A DNA stretch of 54,755 nt from Aneurinibacillus aneurinilyticus ATCC 12856 (GCF_000466385.1 NZ_KE952903.1:22447-77201); one strand, 5' to 3'. Positions 25,633-35,751 are shown, counted from the stretch's first letter. A program made the numbers and translations. Notes: generated by a model not told the origin, from the sequence alone.

Positions 25633-26373
25633 TTATTTTGCTTGCGTCATGTTATCCGTTTTCTTTAAATATTGTTCCGGCGCCACTGCTTCTCCGTTCT
25701 TATGAACTTCAAAATGAAGATGAATGCCGAAATCCTTCTCGAACACATTGCGTCCAGCCATGCCGAGTACCGCTCCGCGATCTACCGTATCGCCTACATT
25801 CACCTTGGTGTCTTCAAGGCTGGCGTATACAGTGGAAAGACCATCCTTATGCTCGATTTCAACCTGATAGCCAAGCATCGGGTCGCGTTCTGACTTTACT
25901 ACTTTGCCTGCTGCCGCAGCTGTAACTTCAAATGACTTTTTGTCTTTGGCTGCAATGGCAATACCCGTATTAGGCCAGTAGGAATTGTCAAACTGGACGA
26001 GGGCTGCCTCCTGGTCTTTCTTATCAGACGCATCATCAAAATACCCCATCACCTTCTCTGTGGCTTCTGATTTAGTCGGCCAGGCCAATTTGCCATCGTC
26101 CGCATTAACCGGAACAGCAGGCTGCTGCTCATTGCCGCCCTGAGCTACTTGTGTCGGCGCAGATGGCTTTGAAGGAGCCGCCTGCGGTGTTGCCAGTTTC
26201 GTCGTAAAGTCCTTGCTATTTTGATACCACATTACGCCCGCGAGGATGATAGCAGCTGCGCCTAGATACATTGCGGGAAAAATCCATTTCTTGCCCATTA
26301 TGCGCCTCCAGCCACCACGTTTCACTTTTTGGACGGGGGAGGAGGATGTAGTCGATTTTTTTTGTTCATCCAT
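25633..26373 (-). CDS. spoIIQ: SpoIIQ, forespore LytM-domain protein with a degenerate active site
   Basis: This 246-residue protein has a basic cytosolic start, one membrane helix (about 31-51) and a C-terminal LytM/M23 domain (about 130-238). The domain ends IHLHFEVHKNG, keeping the HxH motif. The usual first zinc motif HxxxD reads NTGIA, and YAHL reads YASL. Two of the metal or catalytic histidines and the aspartate are therefore gone. B. subtilis SpoIIQ is also non-catalytic. There it docks with SpoIIIAH across the septal space, supporting engulfment and the feeding-tube channel. Its position between spoIIID and spoIID and its own terminator agree. Expected control is SigF; I found no convincing promoter. 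Confidence 0.87.
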   Translation of the reverse strand: MDEQKKSTTSSSPVQKVKRGGWRRIMGKKWIFPAMYLGAAAIILAGVMWYQNSKDFTTKLATPQAAPSKPSAPTQVAQGGNEQQPAVPVNADDGKLAWPTKSEATEKVMGYFDDASDKKDQEAALVQFDNSYWPNTGIAIAAKDKKSFEVTAAAAGKVVKSERDPMLGYQVEIEHKDGLSTVYASLEDTKVNVGDTVDRGAVLGMAGRNVFEKDFGIHLHFEVHKNGEAVAPEQYLKKTDNMTQAK

Positions 26374-26546
26374 TGTTTTATCACCTCAGCAATCAGTGTT
26401 GACAGGAAGCGAGGCGAATAAACATACGGAAGAAATTTTTTGTATAAAAGATGAGACAGATGGGCACAGGTTGTTTCTAAGCTCTTCTTCTCCTATTCTA
26501 AACCACAATACAATCCTTTTCGTTCCTTATAAGTGAGCGAAAGAAA

Positions 26547-26571
26547 AGAAGCGTTCGCGCAAAACGCTTCT
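26547..26571 (-). terminator. Terminator of spoIID
   Basis: A 9-bp stem (26547-26555 with 26563-26571, AGAAGCGTT/AACGCTTCT), a 7-base loop and a TTTTCTTTC tail reading leftward lie directly after the spoIID stop. Confidence 0.8.
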
Positions 26572-26574
26572 TTG

Positions 26575-27600
26575 TTATTTTATCCACTTCTCTGCGCTCT
26601 CGATTTGTACGCCTTTATAGAAATACGACACGATTTCTTCAGCCGTTTTTCCTTCTTTCGCCATGCCATTGGCGCCCCATTGGCTCATCCCAACGCCATG
26701 GCCATATCCTAGCGTACGGATTTTCACCTTACCATTTTCGATGCTCATCGCAAAATGCGAGGACTTTAGCCCGAGCATTGTCCGCACTTCGCGTCCGGTA
26801 AAGGTCTTATCTCCGATTTTGACTTCCTTTACCCGCTGACCGGCTGTACGCGAGAGCACCTTCTGCCATGTATTGCCCCCTGCCGCAGCAGGTTGCGCAA
26901 TCTTTGTTTTTAGTTTCTTCTCCATCTGCTGGACCGTCATAGTCACCGTTTCTTCATAGTTCGGTGATATGTTGTCCCACGGGACCTTGACACTGCGCAA
27001 ATAAGGAATTCTAGTCTCCCAGTAATCTTCCGAGTTCTCTGTGTATCCATTACTTGTTGAGAAAAACGTGGCGTTAATCGGTTCATTCTGGTAGGTAAGA
27101 ACTTGTCCCGCTGTTTGTTCAATTGCCTGGCGGATTCTCGCCTCTTTCCATGTATAAGCACTGCCCCAGCGCTCCCGCTTCTGCTTGTCATCCATATAAA
27201 CCTGATGCTTGACCGTATCGGTTACATGCGCATCTTTAGGTACGTCCTTAAAATCCTTTTTCGCAAGGCGAAGGGTAATATATGTTCTTGCTGCCATCGC
27301 CTGAGCCTTCAATGCTTCTATCTCGAATTCCGCTGGCATTTCTCCTGCTACTACTCCCATTACGTACTCTTCTAGCGGTACTGTATCAATCTTTCCTGTT
27401 CCTACCCGGAAGACACGCACAGAAAAGTCGATATGTTTTATTTGTTTTTGTACGGCAGGTGACATGGGGGTGCCTTTCTCTTCTGCTACCTGCTGTACCG
27501 GACGCTCGGCAGGTGCCTGGTATATGAGAACGAGCATCGAAGGAACAGCAAGCAAGATTATGACAATAGCGGCGATTGCGTACACAATCTGTTTCATCAT
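26575..27600 (-). CDS. spoIID: Stage II sporulation protein D, SpoIID lytic transglycosylase
   Basis: This 341-residue protein has an N-terminal signal anchor (about 4-25) and a SpoIID domain with VPLEEYVMGVVAGEMPAEFEIEALKAQAMAARTY. The catalytic glutamate is expected in GEMPAEF, about residue 95. The C-terminal GYGHGVGMSQWGANGMAKEGKTAEEI is highly conserved in the family. With SpoIIP and SpoIIM it degrades septal peptidoglycan during engulfment. It is monocistronic, with a SigE-like promoter and its own terminator. Confidence 0.94.
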   Translation of the reverse strand: MMKQIVYAIAAIVIILLAVPSMLVLIYQAPAERPVQQVAEEKGTPMSPAVQKQIKHIDFSVRVFRVGTGKIDTVPLEEYVMGVVAGEMPAEFEIEALKAQAMAARTYITLRLAKKDFKDVPKDAHVTDTVKHQVYMDDKQKRERWGSAYTWKEARIRQAIEQTAGQVLTYQNEPINATFFSTSNGYTENSEDYWETRIPYLRSVKVPWDNISPNYEETVTMTVQQMEKKLKTKIAQPAAAGGNTWQKVLSRTAGQRVKEVKIGDKTFTGREVRTMLGLKSSHFAMSIENGKVKIRTLGYGHGVGMSQWGANGMAKEGKTAEEIVSYFYKGVQIESAEKWIK

Positions 27601-27640
27601 TCTCTCCCTTCCGACTGCCAGTTGGACAACTTACTTTATA

Positions 27641-27669
27641 AATCTATGCGGTCTAACAGAAAGATATGC
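27641..27669 (-). promoter_or_regulatory. SigE-like promoter of spoIID
   Basis: GCATATC (27669-27663) and CATAGATT (27648-27641) are separated by exactly 14 bp, differing from the SigE consensus at only one or two positions. The -10 is 40 bp from the start codon. In B. subtilis spoIID is a SigE gene. Confidence 0.65.
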
Positions 27670-27706
27670 AATAAGAAAACTCGCGGGCTATACTTTCCTA
27701 TACAGA

Positions 27707-27754
27707 GAAAAAAGACCCTTCCGGAGCCTCAACACTCCCTGAAGGGTCTTTTTT
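27707..27754 (-). terminator. Terminator of murA
   Basis: A perfect 10-bp stem (27712-27721 with 27741-27750, AAGACCCTTC/GAAGGGTCTT) with a 19-base loop and a run of T on the minus strand lies about 37 bp beyond the murA stop. Confidence 0.87.
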
Positions 27755-27790
27755 GCAAATACGAAAATATAAATACGTGTATGAATCAAA

Positions 27791-29137
27791 TTAAGCAAGC
27801 GATGCTTTTGATGAAGCCGTTACGACCATCTCACCGCTCTTCTCACTTTCATCTTTTACAAGCTGTACAACCGGTGTGCTATGTCGTTCAATGTTTGCAC
27901 CCAATCCACGCAGTTTGCTGACAATGTCCACATATCCGCGATCTATATGGTGCAGTTCGGTAAGCTCGGTTTCGCCTTCCGCAATCAAGCCAGCCAGGAT
28001 TAATGCAGCCCCTGCCCGCAAGTCCGTTGCTTTTACCTTAGCACCGGTCAAATGTGCTTCCCCACTGATAATAGAGCTACGCCCTTCGATTTTAATGTTG
28101 GCGCCCATCCGCTTAAACTCATCTACATGCATAAAGCGGTTTTCGAAAACGGTCTCTGTAATGATGCTGCTGCCTTTTGCGGACAGCATAACGGCCATGA
28201 ACTGGGCCTGCATATCCGTCGGAAATCCCGGATGCGGCAGCGTCTTTACATCTACGCACTTAAGTTCCGGATTACAATACACTCGCACGCCGTTCTCTTC
28301 CTCATCAATGACGACGCCCATCTCACGCAGCTTTGCTACAACAGGCTTCAGGTGATCAACAATCGCATTCTCGATGAATACGTCACCACGTGTAATTGCT
28401 GCTGCCACCATAAAAGTTCCCGCTTCAATACGGTCAGGAATTACGCTATGTACGGCACCGACAAGACGTTCTACACCCTCAATGCGAATGGTATCCGTTC
28501 CGGCTCCGCGCACCCGCGCTCCCATTGCATTCAGATAGTTGGCCAAATCGACAATTTCAGGCTCTTGCGCTACATTTTCGATAACGGTTGTGCCTTCAGC
28601 CAATGTTGCCGCCATCATAATGTTTTCTGTTGCACCTACGCTTGGAATGTCGAGATAAATCTTCGTTCCTTTCAGACGACCGTCCACACTGGCCAAAATG
28701 TAACCTTGGCCAATCTCGACTTTCGCGCCCATCGCTTCAAAGCCTTTCAAATGCTGATCAATTCCTCGCGAACCAATGGCACATCCACCCGGCAGTGGAA
28801 TTCTCGCCTGTCCTTTACGAGCCAGAAGCGATCCCATAACAAGGAAAGAGGCACGCATTTTGCGAACCCACTCATAAGGCGCTTCCACCTCTGACAGGTT
28901 ACTGGCGTCTACTGTCAGCGTCTCAGCCTTACTATCATATTTTATATTTACATTCAATGCGCGAATGACTTCGCTGATTGTATACACATCATCTAGGCTA
29001 GGTACTTCATGGATTATACTTGTACCATCTTCTGCTAAGATTGATGCTGCGATGATGGGAAGTACGGCATTCTTCGCGCCGTGCACCCGTACTTTTCCGG
29101 ATAGACGTTGTCCACCCCGGATAATAATCTTATCCAC
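27791..29137 (-). CDS. murA: UDP-N-acetylglucosamine 1-carboxyvinyltransferase MurA
   Basis: This 448-residue EPSP-synthase-fold enzyme catalyses the first committed step of peptidoglycan synthesis: enolpyruvyl transfer from PEP to UDP-GlcNAc. KNAVLPI (about 22) and the active-site loop [14 protein letters not shown] are present. The catalytic cysteine is kept (residue 119), so fosfomycin sensitivity is expected. Length is about 30 residues over some homologues because of a Ser/Ala-rich C-terminal tail ([16 protein letters not shown]). Firmicutes often carry two MurA enzymes; the ywmB neighbour marks this as the murAA type. It competes with the EPS and teichoic-type routes for UDP-GlcNAc. Confidence 0.95.
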   Translation of the reverse strand: MDKIIIRGGQRLSGKVRVHGAKNAVLPIIAASILAEDGTSIIHEVPSLDDVYTISEVIRALNVNIKYDSKAETLTVDASNLSEVEAPYEWVRKMRASFLVMGSLLARKGQARIPLPGGCAIGSRGIDQHLKGFEAMGAKVEIGQGYILASVDGRLKGTKIYLDIPSVGATENIMMAATLAEGTTVIENVAQEPEIVDLANYLNAMGARVRGAGTDTIRIEGVERLVGAVHSVIPDRIEAGTFMVAAAITRGDVFIENAIVDHLKPVVAKLREMGVVIDEEENGVRVYCNPELKCVDVKTLPHPGFPTDMQAQFMAVMLSAKGSSIITETVFENRFMHVDEFKRMGANIKIEGRSSIISGEAHLTGAKVKATDLRAGAALILAGLIAEGETELTELHHIDRGYVDIVSKLRGLGANIERHSTPVVQLVKDESEKSGEMVVTASSKASLA

Positions 29138-29160
29138 GTTACATTTCCCCCCGCGTCCTG

Positions 29161-29958
29161 CTAGTATTCCACTGTAATGATTGGTATTCCTACTGTTATC
29201 ATTGTTCCTTGCATGTACGTATCATAATGTGCTGCAACTTGCAAGTTCATGGTTCGCTGGTTCGTTTCAACAACTGTATGAAATAGGGGCGAATAAGCTG
29301 AATAGCTAAGGACCGTTTCTTCTTCCAAACTTTCAACCATTGTTCCTTTAAGAGCAGCCAGTAACTGACTGGCTTTCTTCTTTTGCAAGTCATTTTCCAG
29401 TTTACCATTATATTTTCCTCTAACACAAGAGATAATTTGCGGTAGTTCTGAACTATTTGCAAAGATTTGCAAATAGCTCTCCATCATGGCTTTAAGCACT
29501 GGCACTTGATTTTCTTTACCCCGAAGAGTTAAAGCTGAACCTGCCACAATTTCGCTTTTGCTGCCCGAGGTATACAAGCTCACATATATTTCCCGTTCGA
29601 CTCCCGCTTCATTTTCGGATGCAGCGCGATAAATACGCATCCCTTCCTTCATCTCTTTGGTCCATGCCCTAATATCTAAATCTTTGGCAATGGCTTGCAA
29701 AAAAAGCTCTGCTTCCTGCTCGGTCTGAAAACGAAGGCCTTCCCGCTTTACACGCGCTTGGACTTCCTGTATGCTTGCATCCGTTTTTTTCACAGCCATA
29801 AGCAAGGCTGACATATCAGCTACTGCCAACTCCACCGTTTGCTTCTGAGAGGCGGCAGCAGACAGCGAAACAGTTCCGGCAAGCAGCGGCGATCCTAATA
29901 GCACAGCAGCGGCACAAACCGCAAAAAGCGTATATTTCCACGTTTCCTTCGTATTCAT
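29161..29958 (-). CDS. ywmB: YwmB-family secreted protein
   Basis: This 265-residue protein has an N-terminal signal peptide ([31 protein letters not shown]). An alpha/beta domain of the YwmB family follows, sometimes labelled TATA-box-binding-like from its fold. Function is unknown. It lies 23 bp upstream of murA and downstream of ywzB, as in B. subtilis, which suggests an envelope role outside the membrane. Confidence 0.82.
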   Translation of the reverse strand: MNTKETWKYTLFAVCAAAVLLGSPLLAGTVSLSAAASQKQTVELAVADMSALLMAVKKTDASIQEVQARVKREGLRFQTEQEAELFLQAIAKDLDIRAWTKEMKEGMRIYRAASENEAGVEREIYVSLYTSGSKSEIVAGSALTLRGKENQVPVLKAMMESYLQIFANSSELPQIISCVRGKYNGKLENDLQKKKASQLLAALKGTMVESLEEETVLSYSAYSPLFHTVVETNQRTMNLQVAAHYDTYMQGTMITVGIPIITVEY

Positions 29959-30031
29959 TTATATCCCTCTCCCGTTTCTCTGATTTACTCTTATTCTGCG
30001 CGAAAAACGGGAGGTCTATACTGCCCGAACG

Positions 30032-30256
30032 TTAGAAAAACTGTCGCAAAAGCTGCGTCCAACCGAAATATTCGGTAAAAAACGAAGCTACACCGTGTCC
30101 GATGAAGATCGATAAAAAAATTTGCAATAATATAGCCCGGGGTCCTTTCGGATTGCTTACAAACAGGTCAAAGCGAAACGCCTGTAATGCCCAAAAACTT
30201 AATGCGATAAACACAAGCGAAAGTAAAATATTAATCACTCCGGCTATTGCCATCAT
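30032..30256 (-). CDS. ywzB: DUF1146 small membrane protein (YwzB)
   Basis: This is a two-helix membrane protein of 74 residues (helices about 5-26 and 43-63). It contains LFVSNPKGPRAILLQIFLSIFIGHGVASF, typical of the DUF1146/YwzB family. The frame opens at 30295, but the AAGGAGG site 6 bases before ATG 30256 fixes the start there. It sits between the nuo terminator and ywmB. Its function is unknown; conservation near nuo, atp and murA is a Bacillales trait. Confidence 0.82.
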   Translation of the reverse strand: MMAIAGVINILLSLVFIALSFWALQAFRFDLFVSNPKGPRAILLQIFLSIFIGHGVASFFTEYFGWTQLLRQFF

Positions 30257-30293
30257 TAGGTTCCTCCTTCTTTCTTCCTTGCTTTTCTTCCCC

Positions 30294-30345
30294 AAAAAAA
30301 ATGTTCCCCGCCTATTGTATCACAATCAGCATTGGGGAACATTTT
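30294..30345 (-). terminator. Terminator of the nuo operon
   Basis: A perfect 12-bp stem (30298-30309 with 30334-30345, AAAATGTTCCCC/GGGGAACATTTT) with a 24-base loop and a T8 run lies between nuoN and ywzB. The 120 bp between it and the nuoN stop holds two smaller hairpins and no gene. Confidence 0.88.
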
Positions 30346-30467
30346 CACCAAACGTATTCCGTTTTTATCCTCCGTTTAACGGGCAGTAAGCACCCTACCT
30401 CTACGCTTGAGAGGACAAAGAAGCACAGTGGGGGAAGGAGAGAATCCCCGCTGATTGTAGATTCATT

Positions 30468-32009
30468 CTACTGTCCACTAGCCTGGAACATTTGCTGAAG
30501 CGGAAAGTTATGATGAATATACTGCAATACAGGGTCAGGCATAATACCGACCGCAATGGTTCCCGCCAGTGCAACCAGTACGACTGCTGCAATAGTGAAC
30601 GGCACTTTCAGCGGTGCTTCCGTCTGACCCGGCCGCATGTACATCTGACGAATCACACTAAAATAGTAGAAATACGAAACGACACTTGTCGCCAGCATAA
30701 TGCCGGCCAACCAATAACTGCTGTGCACAATCGTGCTCATAAAGATATAGAACTTGCCGAAGAAGCCAGCACTAATCGGGAGTCCGGCAAGCGATAACAA
30801 GAAGAAGGTCATCGCTATCGCCATCCACGGCGCTCGATGGTACAATCCAGCAAATGATTTCACGTCCTCCGTCTGCCGATCACGGTTCACCAGCATAATA
30901 ATCGCAAAGGCACCCATATTAGCCAGCAAGTACGCCACCAGATAGAAAATGGTTTGCTCGAACATCAACACTGTAAGCGTCGCAAATGGAACAAGTAAAT
31001 ATCCCGCCTGCGCGATGCCGGAGTACGCCATCATTCGTTTTATATTGACTTGACGCATCGCCAATGTATTCCCGATAATCATAGACGCACCCGCAACAAT
31101 CGCGATATAAAGACCGAGCGTATCTACTAGAACAGAGCTTTGTTGTCCATTCGTCATATCCAGGTTCACTAGATTGCCGAAGATAATCAGGAAAATGCGC
31201 AGAATAATCGCAAACCCCGCTGCTTTCGACACGACAGACAAAAAGGCGGTGATCGGCGTTGGCGCTCCCTGGTATACATCGGGCGCCCACATATGGTAAG
31301 GAACCGCAGAAATTTTAAATGCAAGCCCAACCAGCATCAGAAAAAATGATAGATACACAAGAAAATCAAAGCCGTTCTGGAACACGTTAGACAGTCGTTC
31401 AGCCATGATATAAAGATTCGTCGAACCAGTAAGTCCATAAATGAACGACATCCCATACAGCGTCACGGCGGAGGCAATTCCTCCTGATACAACATACTTA
31501 AATGCTGATTCATTCGATTGAATATGGTTCTTTCTTGTACCGACCATAATGTAGGAAGCAATCGAAAGAAGCTCAAGCCCTACAAATAACGTAATTAAAT
31601 CAGCAGAGGAAGCCATCAACATGGCGCCAAGCAGTGCCATGAGCATCAAATAATAATATTCACCTGAATGCTTTACATTTTGTTTCTCATCCACATAGCT
31701 GATAGAAATAAGAAACACGAATGCCACGCCCACCAGGAAAATGAGCTTGAACGCATTAGCGAATCCATCCAGACGATACATGTCGTTTAGAATGGACACG
31801 ACGTTTTGACCGGTGTTCTGAACTACAAAGTATCCCGCAATAAGGATTCCAATAAAACCGATCCAGGCGAGAATACGCCGATCGGAATTTTTATTCATCA
31901 CCAAATCGAGCAGCGAGAGGAGTGTAGCGACACCTAGTATGGTAAATTCAGGGCTCATCACTGTCCAATCATATTGAGCAAGATTACCCCATTTACTAGC
32001 ACCATTCAT
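30468..32009 (-). CDS. nuoN: NADH-quinone oxidoreductase subunit N
   Basis: This 513-residue proton-pumping membrane subunit is homologous to Mrp antiporters, with about 14 helices. It has the conserved SSADLITLFVGLELLSIASYIMVG segment (lysine/glutamate channel region) and VSKAAGFAIILRIF. It is the last gene of the operon, as in most nuo operons. A GGAGGGT site precedes the ATG. Confidence 0.94.
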   Translation of the reverse strand: MNGASKWGNLAQYDWTVMSPEFTILGVATLLSLLDLVMNKNSDRRILAWIGFIGILIAGYFVVQNTGQNVVSILNDMYRLDGFANAFKLIFLVGVAFVFLISISYVDEKQNVKHSGEYYYLMLMALLGAMLMASSADLITLFVGLELLSIASYIMVGTRKNHIQSNESAFKYVVSGGIASAVTLYGMSFIYGLTGSTNLYIMAERLSNVFQNGFDFLVYLSFFLMLVGLAFKISAVPYHMWAPDVYQGAPTPITAFLSVVSKAAGFAIILRIFLIIFGNLVNLDMTNGQQSSVLVDTLGLYIAIVAGASMIIGNTLAMRQVNIKRMMAYSGIAQAGYLLVPFATLTVLMFEQTIFYLVAYLLANMGAFAIIMLVNRDRQTEDVKSFAGLYHRAPWMAIAMTFFLLSLAGLPISAGFFGKFYIFMSTIVHSSYWLAGIMLATSVVSYFYYFSVIRQMYMRPGQTEAPLKVPFTIAAVVLVALAGTIAVGIMPDPVLQYIHHNFPLQQMFQASGQ

Positions 32010-32014
32010 CGGTT

Positions 32015-33535
32015 TTACCCTCCTATCCTTGGCACGATATTTTGCAGCGTTGTCTGTAGCGGTTCACTCAATACAGCAGGATATATGCCGATTAAGATGA
32101 CCAGGCTTAACAGAACAACCATTGGCACGACTTCGATCGCTTGTGCGTCAGATAACGATTCGTGTTTCTGCTGAATCGGTCCGAACGTTGCACCAAGCGT
32201 CGCACGAAGCAAATATACCGCTGTCAGGATAATGCCAAGGGCGCCGATGGCGGCAATAATCGGCTTTGTACCGAACAAGCCGACAAACGACATAAACTCG
32301 CTAATGAACCCGGACATTCCTGGAAGTCCGGCAGATGCCATCATAGCTGTAAGCAGAATGCCACTAATTATCGGCATTGATTTCGCAAGGCCGCCCAGCT
32401 CCCGAATATTGCTTGTGCCTGTTCGCTCATGGATAAGCGCGACTATGTAGAACATAAGCGCGGCAATCAACCCATGCGATACCATCTGGAAAATCGCACC
32501 CTGAAACCCTTCGGCGTTCATCGCTGCAAGACCAAGCAACACAATCCCCATATGACTGACGCTGGAATACGCCAGCATTAGCTTCAATTCATCCTGAACG
32601 AGCGCAAGAACCGCACCATACAGAATATTGATAACGCCTAGCACCGCGATGAGTGTTGAGAGCTGCTCCATCCATTCCGGAAAAAATGCTGCATTCATGC
32701 GAATCAACGCATAGCCCCCGATTTTAATTAACACACCGGATGAAATCATGATGACAGCCGGATGGGCCTCCTGATATGCTTTCAACATCCACGTATGAAA
32801 TGGAACGATAGGGATTTTGATCGCGAAGGCTGCCAAAAGTGCAAGGAACAGGCCCAGACGCAGACTTTCCGGAATGAAACCTTGCATATCAGGCACATTG
32901 CGCGGTGACATCGGACTGGTAAGCAATTGCTTAATTTCTTCCATATTCAATGTCCCCATCAAAATAAACAGCGCTACGAATACGATCAGCATAATCGCTG
33001 ATCCAACACCGTTATACAGCAAAAACTTCATTGAAGCTTTCTCCCGATCCTTATAGCCCCAAATCCCCATCATGAAGAACATCGGGATGATCGTAAATTC
33101 AAAGAAAATAAAGAACTGAAACAGGTTAGCAGACGTAAAGACGCCCAGCATCCCCATCTCTACGATTAAAAATAAAATGTAGAACTCTTTCCACCGCTTG
33201 TTAACAGTCAGTGCTGCAAGAGCCGATATCGTAGCAATCACTGTAGTTAACACAAGAAGCGGCATCGACAGACCATCTATACCGACTTCAAAATTAATCG
33301 GAATCGCCTGATCGCCAACCGGAATGTTAATCCAGTTCCATTGTTGCACAAGCTGCAAACCTTCTGCCGCAGAATTGAAATTGGCGTATAGCATAAGAGC
33401 CAATACGAGCGGAACGAGCGTGGCCAAAGTGCCAAGCGCTTTGATTGTGCCGGGCAGGCTTTTTGGAACAAAGGCGAGCAGCAGCACACCCAAAAGCGGT
33501 GAAAACGTTAGGATTGTAAGAAAATAGTTCGCCAT
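32015..33535 (-). CDS. nuoM: NADH-quinone oxidoreductase subunit M
   Basis: This is a 506-residue antiporter-like membrane subunit. It has FQFFIFFEFTIIPMFFMMGIWG with the conserved glutamate, KIPIVPFHTWMLKAYQEAHP, and LMLAYSSVSHMGIVLLGLAA. The open frame runs 56 codons further upstream inside nuoL. ATG 33535 (MANYFLTILTFSPLLG) matches the normal N-terminus and has GTGGAG just ahead. It overlaps nuoL by 28 bp. Confidence 0.93.
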   Translation of the reverse strand: MANYFLTILTFSPLLGVLLLAFVPKSLPGTIKALGTLATLVPLVLALMLYANFNSAAEGLQLVQQWNWINIPVGDQAIPINFEVGIDGLSMPLLVLTTVIATISALAALTVNKRWKEFYILFLIVEMGMLGVFTSANLFQFFIFFEFTIIPMFFMMGIWGYKDREKASMKFLLYNGVGSAIMLIVFVALFILMGTLNMEEIKQLLTSPMSPRNVPDMQGFIPESLRLGLFLALLAAFAIKIPIVPFHTWMLKAYQEAHPAVIMISSGVLIKIGGYALIRMNAAFFPEWMEQLSTLIAVLGVINILYGAVLALVQDELKLMLAYSSVSHMGIVLLGLAAMNAEGFQGAIFQMVSHGLIAALMFYIVALIHERTGTSNIRELGGLAKSMPIISGILLTAMMASAGLPGMSGFISEFMSFVGLFGTKPIIAAIGALGIILTAVYLLRATLGATFGPIQQKHESLSDAQAIEVVPMVVLLSLVILIGIYPAVLSEPLQTTLQNIVPRIGG

Positions 33536-35421
33536 TGCTCCACATACCCCCCTGCAATTGTTAGACCGGCAAGCAACAATACCAGTCCGATAAAGGCAAT
33601 CGCTCCATATGTCTGTATCTGTCCATTCTGAACTCGGGCGCCTACACCACCTATGCCGCGTGTAAGCGCGGCAACAAGACGCACCAGGCCGTCCACTACC
33701 CATACATCAAACACATACATGCCTTTGCCAAACGCACGCAGCGGTCTGACAAACACAGCATTATATAGTTCATCAATATAATATTTTCGGAACGATAGAC
33801 GATAGAATACTCCACCCTCGCCTTTCGGGATTGTTCCCTTGCCGTACATATACCAGGCAAGTGCAATACCTGCGACCGATACACCTACCGCAAGTAGCGT
33901 CACCCAAATCGGTGCAGCATGTTCTGCACCATGCTCACCTGCATTAAACATCGTAAATCCATTCGTTAACCATTCACCGAGTGCTGGCTTCCACGGCGTA
34001 TTGATAAATCCGGCTACAACCGCCAACACAGCCAGCACTAGCATCGGCATCGTCATAACGCCTGGAGACTCATGCGCATCAGCGCCGCCCCGTGCCTGCC
34101 CACTGAATGTGAGGAAGAACAGACGGAACATATAGAATGCGGTAAACGAAGCTGCAATAAGAGCAATAATAAAGAGATCAACATGACCGGATGTGAGCGT
34201 TGCAACAAGAATTTCTTCCTTCGACCAGAAGCCTGCGAACGGCGGTACACCTGCAATCGCCAAACATCCGACTAAAAAAACAAGGCCTGTGATGCGCATC
34301 TTCTTCCATAAACCGCCCATCTCAAAAATATCCTGTGTGTGAACAGCATGTATAACACTGCCCGCAGCAAGGAATAATAGAGCTTTAAAGAATGCATGCG
34401 TCATCAAATGAAACGTCCCTGCCACATATCCAGCAGCACTGGCTGCCCCTAACGCCAGCATCATATAACCTAACTGGCTAACGGTGGAATATGCAAGAAC
34501 CCGCTTGATATCTCTTTGCGTCAGACCAATTGAAGCCGCAAAAATGGCGGTAAATCCACCTACATAGGCAATAACTTCAGTCGCTATTGGAGAAGCAAGG
34601 TATAAATCGTACATGCGGGCTACCAAATACACACCCGCAGCAACCATTGTTGCAGCATGGATGAGCGCACTAACAGGCGTTGGGCCTTCCATCGCATCAG
34701 GTAACCACGTATGCAGCGGGAATTGGCCGGATTTACCGACCGCACCAATAAATACGAGAATACCAATTAGCGTAATCTTCCACTCTTCCACGGCGCCCGT
34801 TTGGATTTTGTCGAAGATATCACTATAGTTGAAGCTTCCCATCCACCAAAAGGTGAGGGTGAGTCCGATGAATAGTCCTACGTCACCGATACGGGTAACA
34901 ATGAATGCTTTCTTAGCCGCTGCCTTCGCTTCCGGTTTATAGAAGTAGAACCCGACAAGCAAAAATGAACATACTCCAACAAGCTCCCAGAATATGTACA
35001 GCTGCAGAATGTTCGGTGAAAGCACGACGCCCAGCATTGAGAAGGTGAACAGGGCAAGATATTGATAAAATACAGGGAAACGTTCATCCCCTTGCATGTA
35101 GCCACGGGAATAAATATTCACCAGCATGCTCACCAGTGTTACGATTACAAGCATCATAGCATTCAACTGGTTGACTTCAAAGCCCATCGTAATCTTTTGC
35201 CCAGCAAATGTAATCCAGTGAAAGCTAGTATTAATATAGTCCTTGGCGCCGTCGCCAAACCGCTCGAAAAATATTAGCAGCGCCACTACGAACGAAGCAG
35301 CAGTGGCAAGAATACCAACATACGCCGCCGATTCTTTCAGCTGGCGTCCGAAGGCAACAAGCAGCACGAAAGCTAAAAGCGGAAAGAACGGTACAAGCCA
35401 GGCATTCGCTATCATTTCCAT
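33508..35421 (-). CDS. nuoL: NADH-quinone oxidoreductase subunit L
   Basis: This is the largest antiporter-like subunit, 637 residues, with LPDAMEGPTPVSALIHAATMVAAGVYLVAR and LAYSTVSQLGYMMLALG. A C-terminal extension carries the long lateral helix and last membrane helix typical of NuoL. The frame can begin at GTG 35427, which is too close to the AAAGGA site; ATG 35421 has better spacing. Confidence 0.93.
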   Translation of the reverse strand: MEMIANAWLVPFFPLLAFVLLVAFGRQLKESAAYVGILATAASFVVALLIFFERFGDGAKDYINTSFHWITFAGQKITMGFEVNQLNAMMLVIVTLVSMLVNIYSRGYMQGDERFPVFYQYLALFTFSMLGVVLSPNILQLYIFWELVGVCSFLLVGFYFYKPEAKAAAKKAFIVTRIGDVGLFIGLTLTFWWMGSFNYSDIFDKIQTGAVEEWKITLIGILVFIGAVGKSGQFPLHTWLPDAMEGPTPVSALIHAATMVAAGVYLVARMYDLYLASPIATEVIAYVGGFTAIFAASIGLTQRDIKRVLAYSTVSQLGYMMLALGAASAAGYVAGTFHLMTHAFFKALLFLAAGSVIHAVHTQDIFEMGGLWKKMRITGLVFLVGCLAIAGVPPFAGFWSKEEILVATLTSGHVDLFIIALIAASFTAFYMFRLFFLTFSGQARGGADAHESPGVMTMPMLVLAVLAVVAGFINTPWKPALGEWLTNGFTMFNAGEHGAEHAAPIWVTLLAVGVSVAGIALAWYMYGKGTIPKGEGGVFYRLSFRKYYIDELYNAVFVRPLRAFGKGMYVFDVWVVDGLVRLVAALTRGIGGVGARVQNGQIQTYGAIAFIGLVLLLAGLTIAGGYVEQWRTIFLQS

Positions 35422-35439
35422 AATCACCAGTCCTTTTCT

Positions 35440-35751
35440 CTATCGCTTCATTAAGTTCATCTCATCCACCCGTACCGTGTTGCGGTTGCGATATAGGGAG
35501 ATGAGAATGGCCAGCCCCACGGCTGCTTCGGCTGCCGCCACCGTAATTGTAAACAGCGAAAAGATTTGTCCCGAAATATTCGGAAACATGCCGTACTTGG
35601 CGAATGCGACAAGATTAATATTGACCGCATTCAGCATCAGCTCAATCGATAGCAGGATAACCACAGCATTACGCTTGGTCAGTGCTCCATATAAACCGAT
35701 GCAGAATAAAATTAACGCTACCAATAAGTAGGATGTGATCGGTACACTCAT
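35440..35751 (-). CDS. nuoK: NADH-quinone oxidoreductase subunit K
   Basis: This 103-residue, three-helix subunit carries the two buried glutamates of NuoK in the segments [18 protein letters not shown] and [17 protein letters not shown]. These form part of the E-channel linking quinone chemistry to pumping. Overlaps nuoJ by 4 bp. Confidence 0.95.
   Translation of the reverse strand: MSVPITSYLLVALILFCIGLYGALTKRNAVVILLSIELMLNAVNINLVAFAKYGMFPNISGQIFSLFTITVAAAEAAVGLAILISLYRNRNTVRVDEMNLMKR

Noticed and set aside
30398-30450. Short sequence CCTCTACGCTT resembling the 34-bp repeat units, with two small hairpins
   Set aside because: The shared word is only 11 bases, expected by chance many times in 54 kb, and the rest does not align.
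33536-33703. N-terminal extension of nuoM by 56 codons
   Set aside because: The extra stretch is the nuoL gene read out of frame and is Cys/Arg-rich; ATG 33535 gives the normal NuoM N-terminus.
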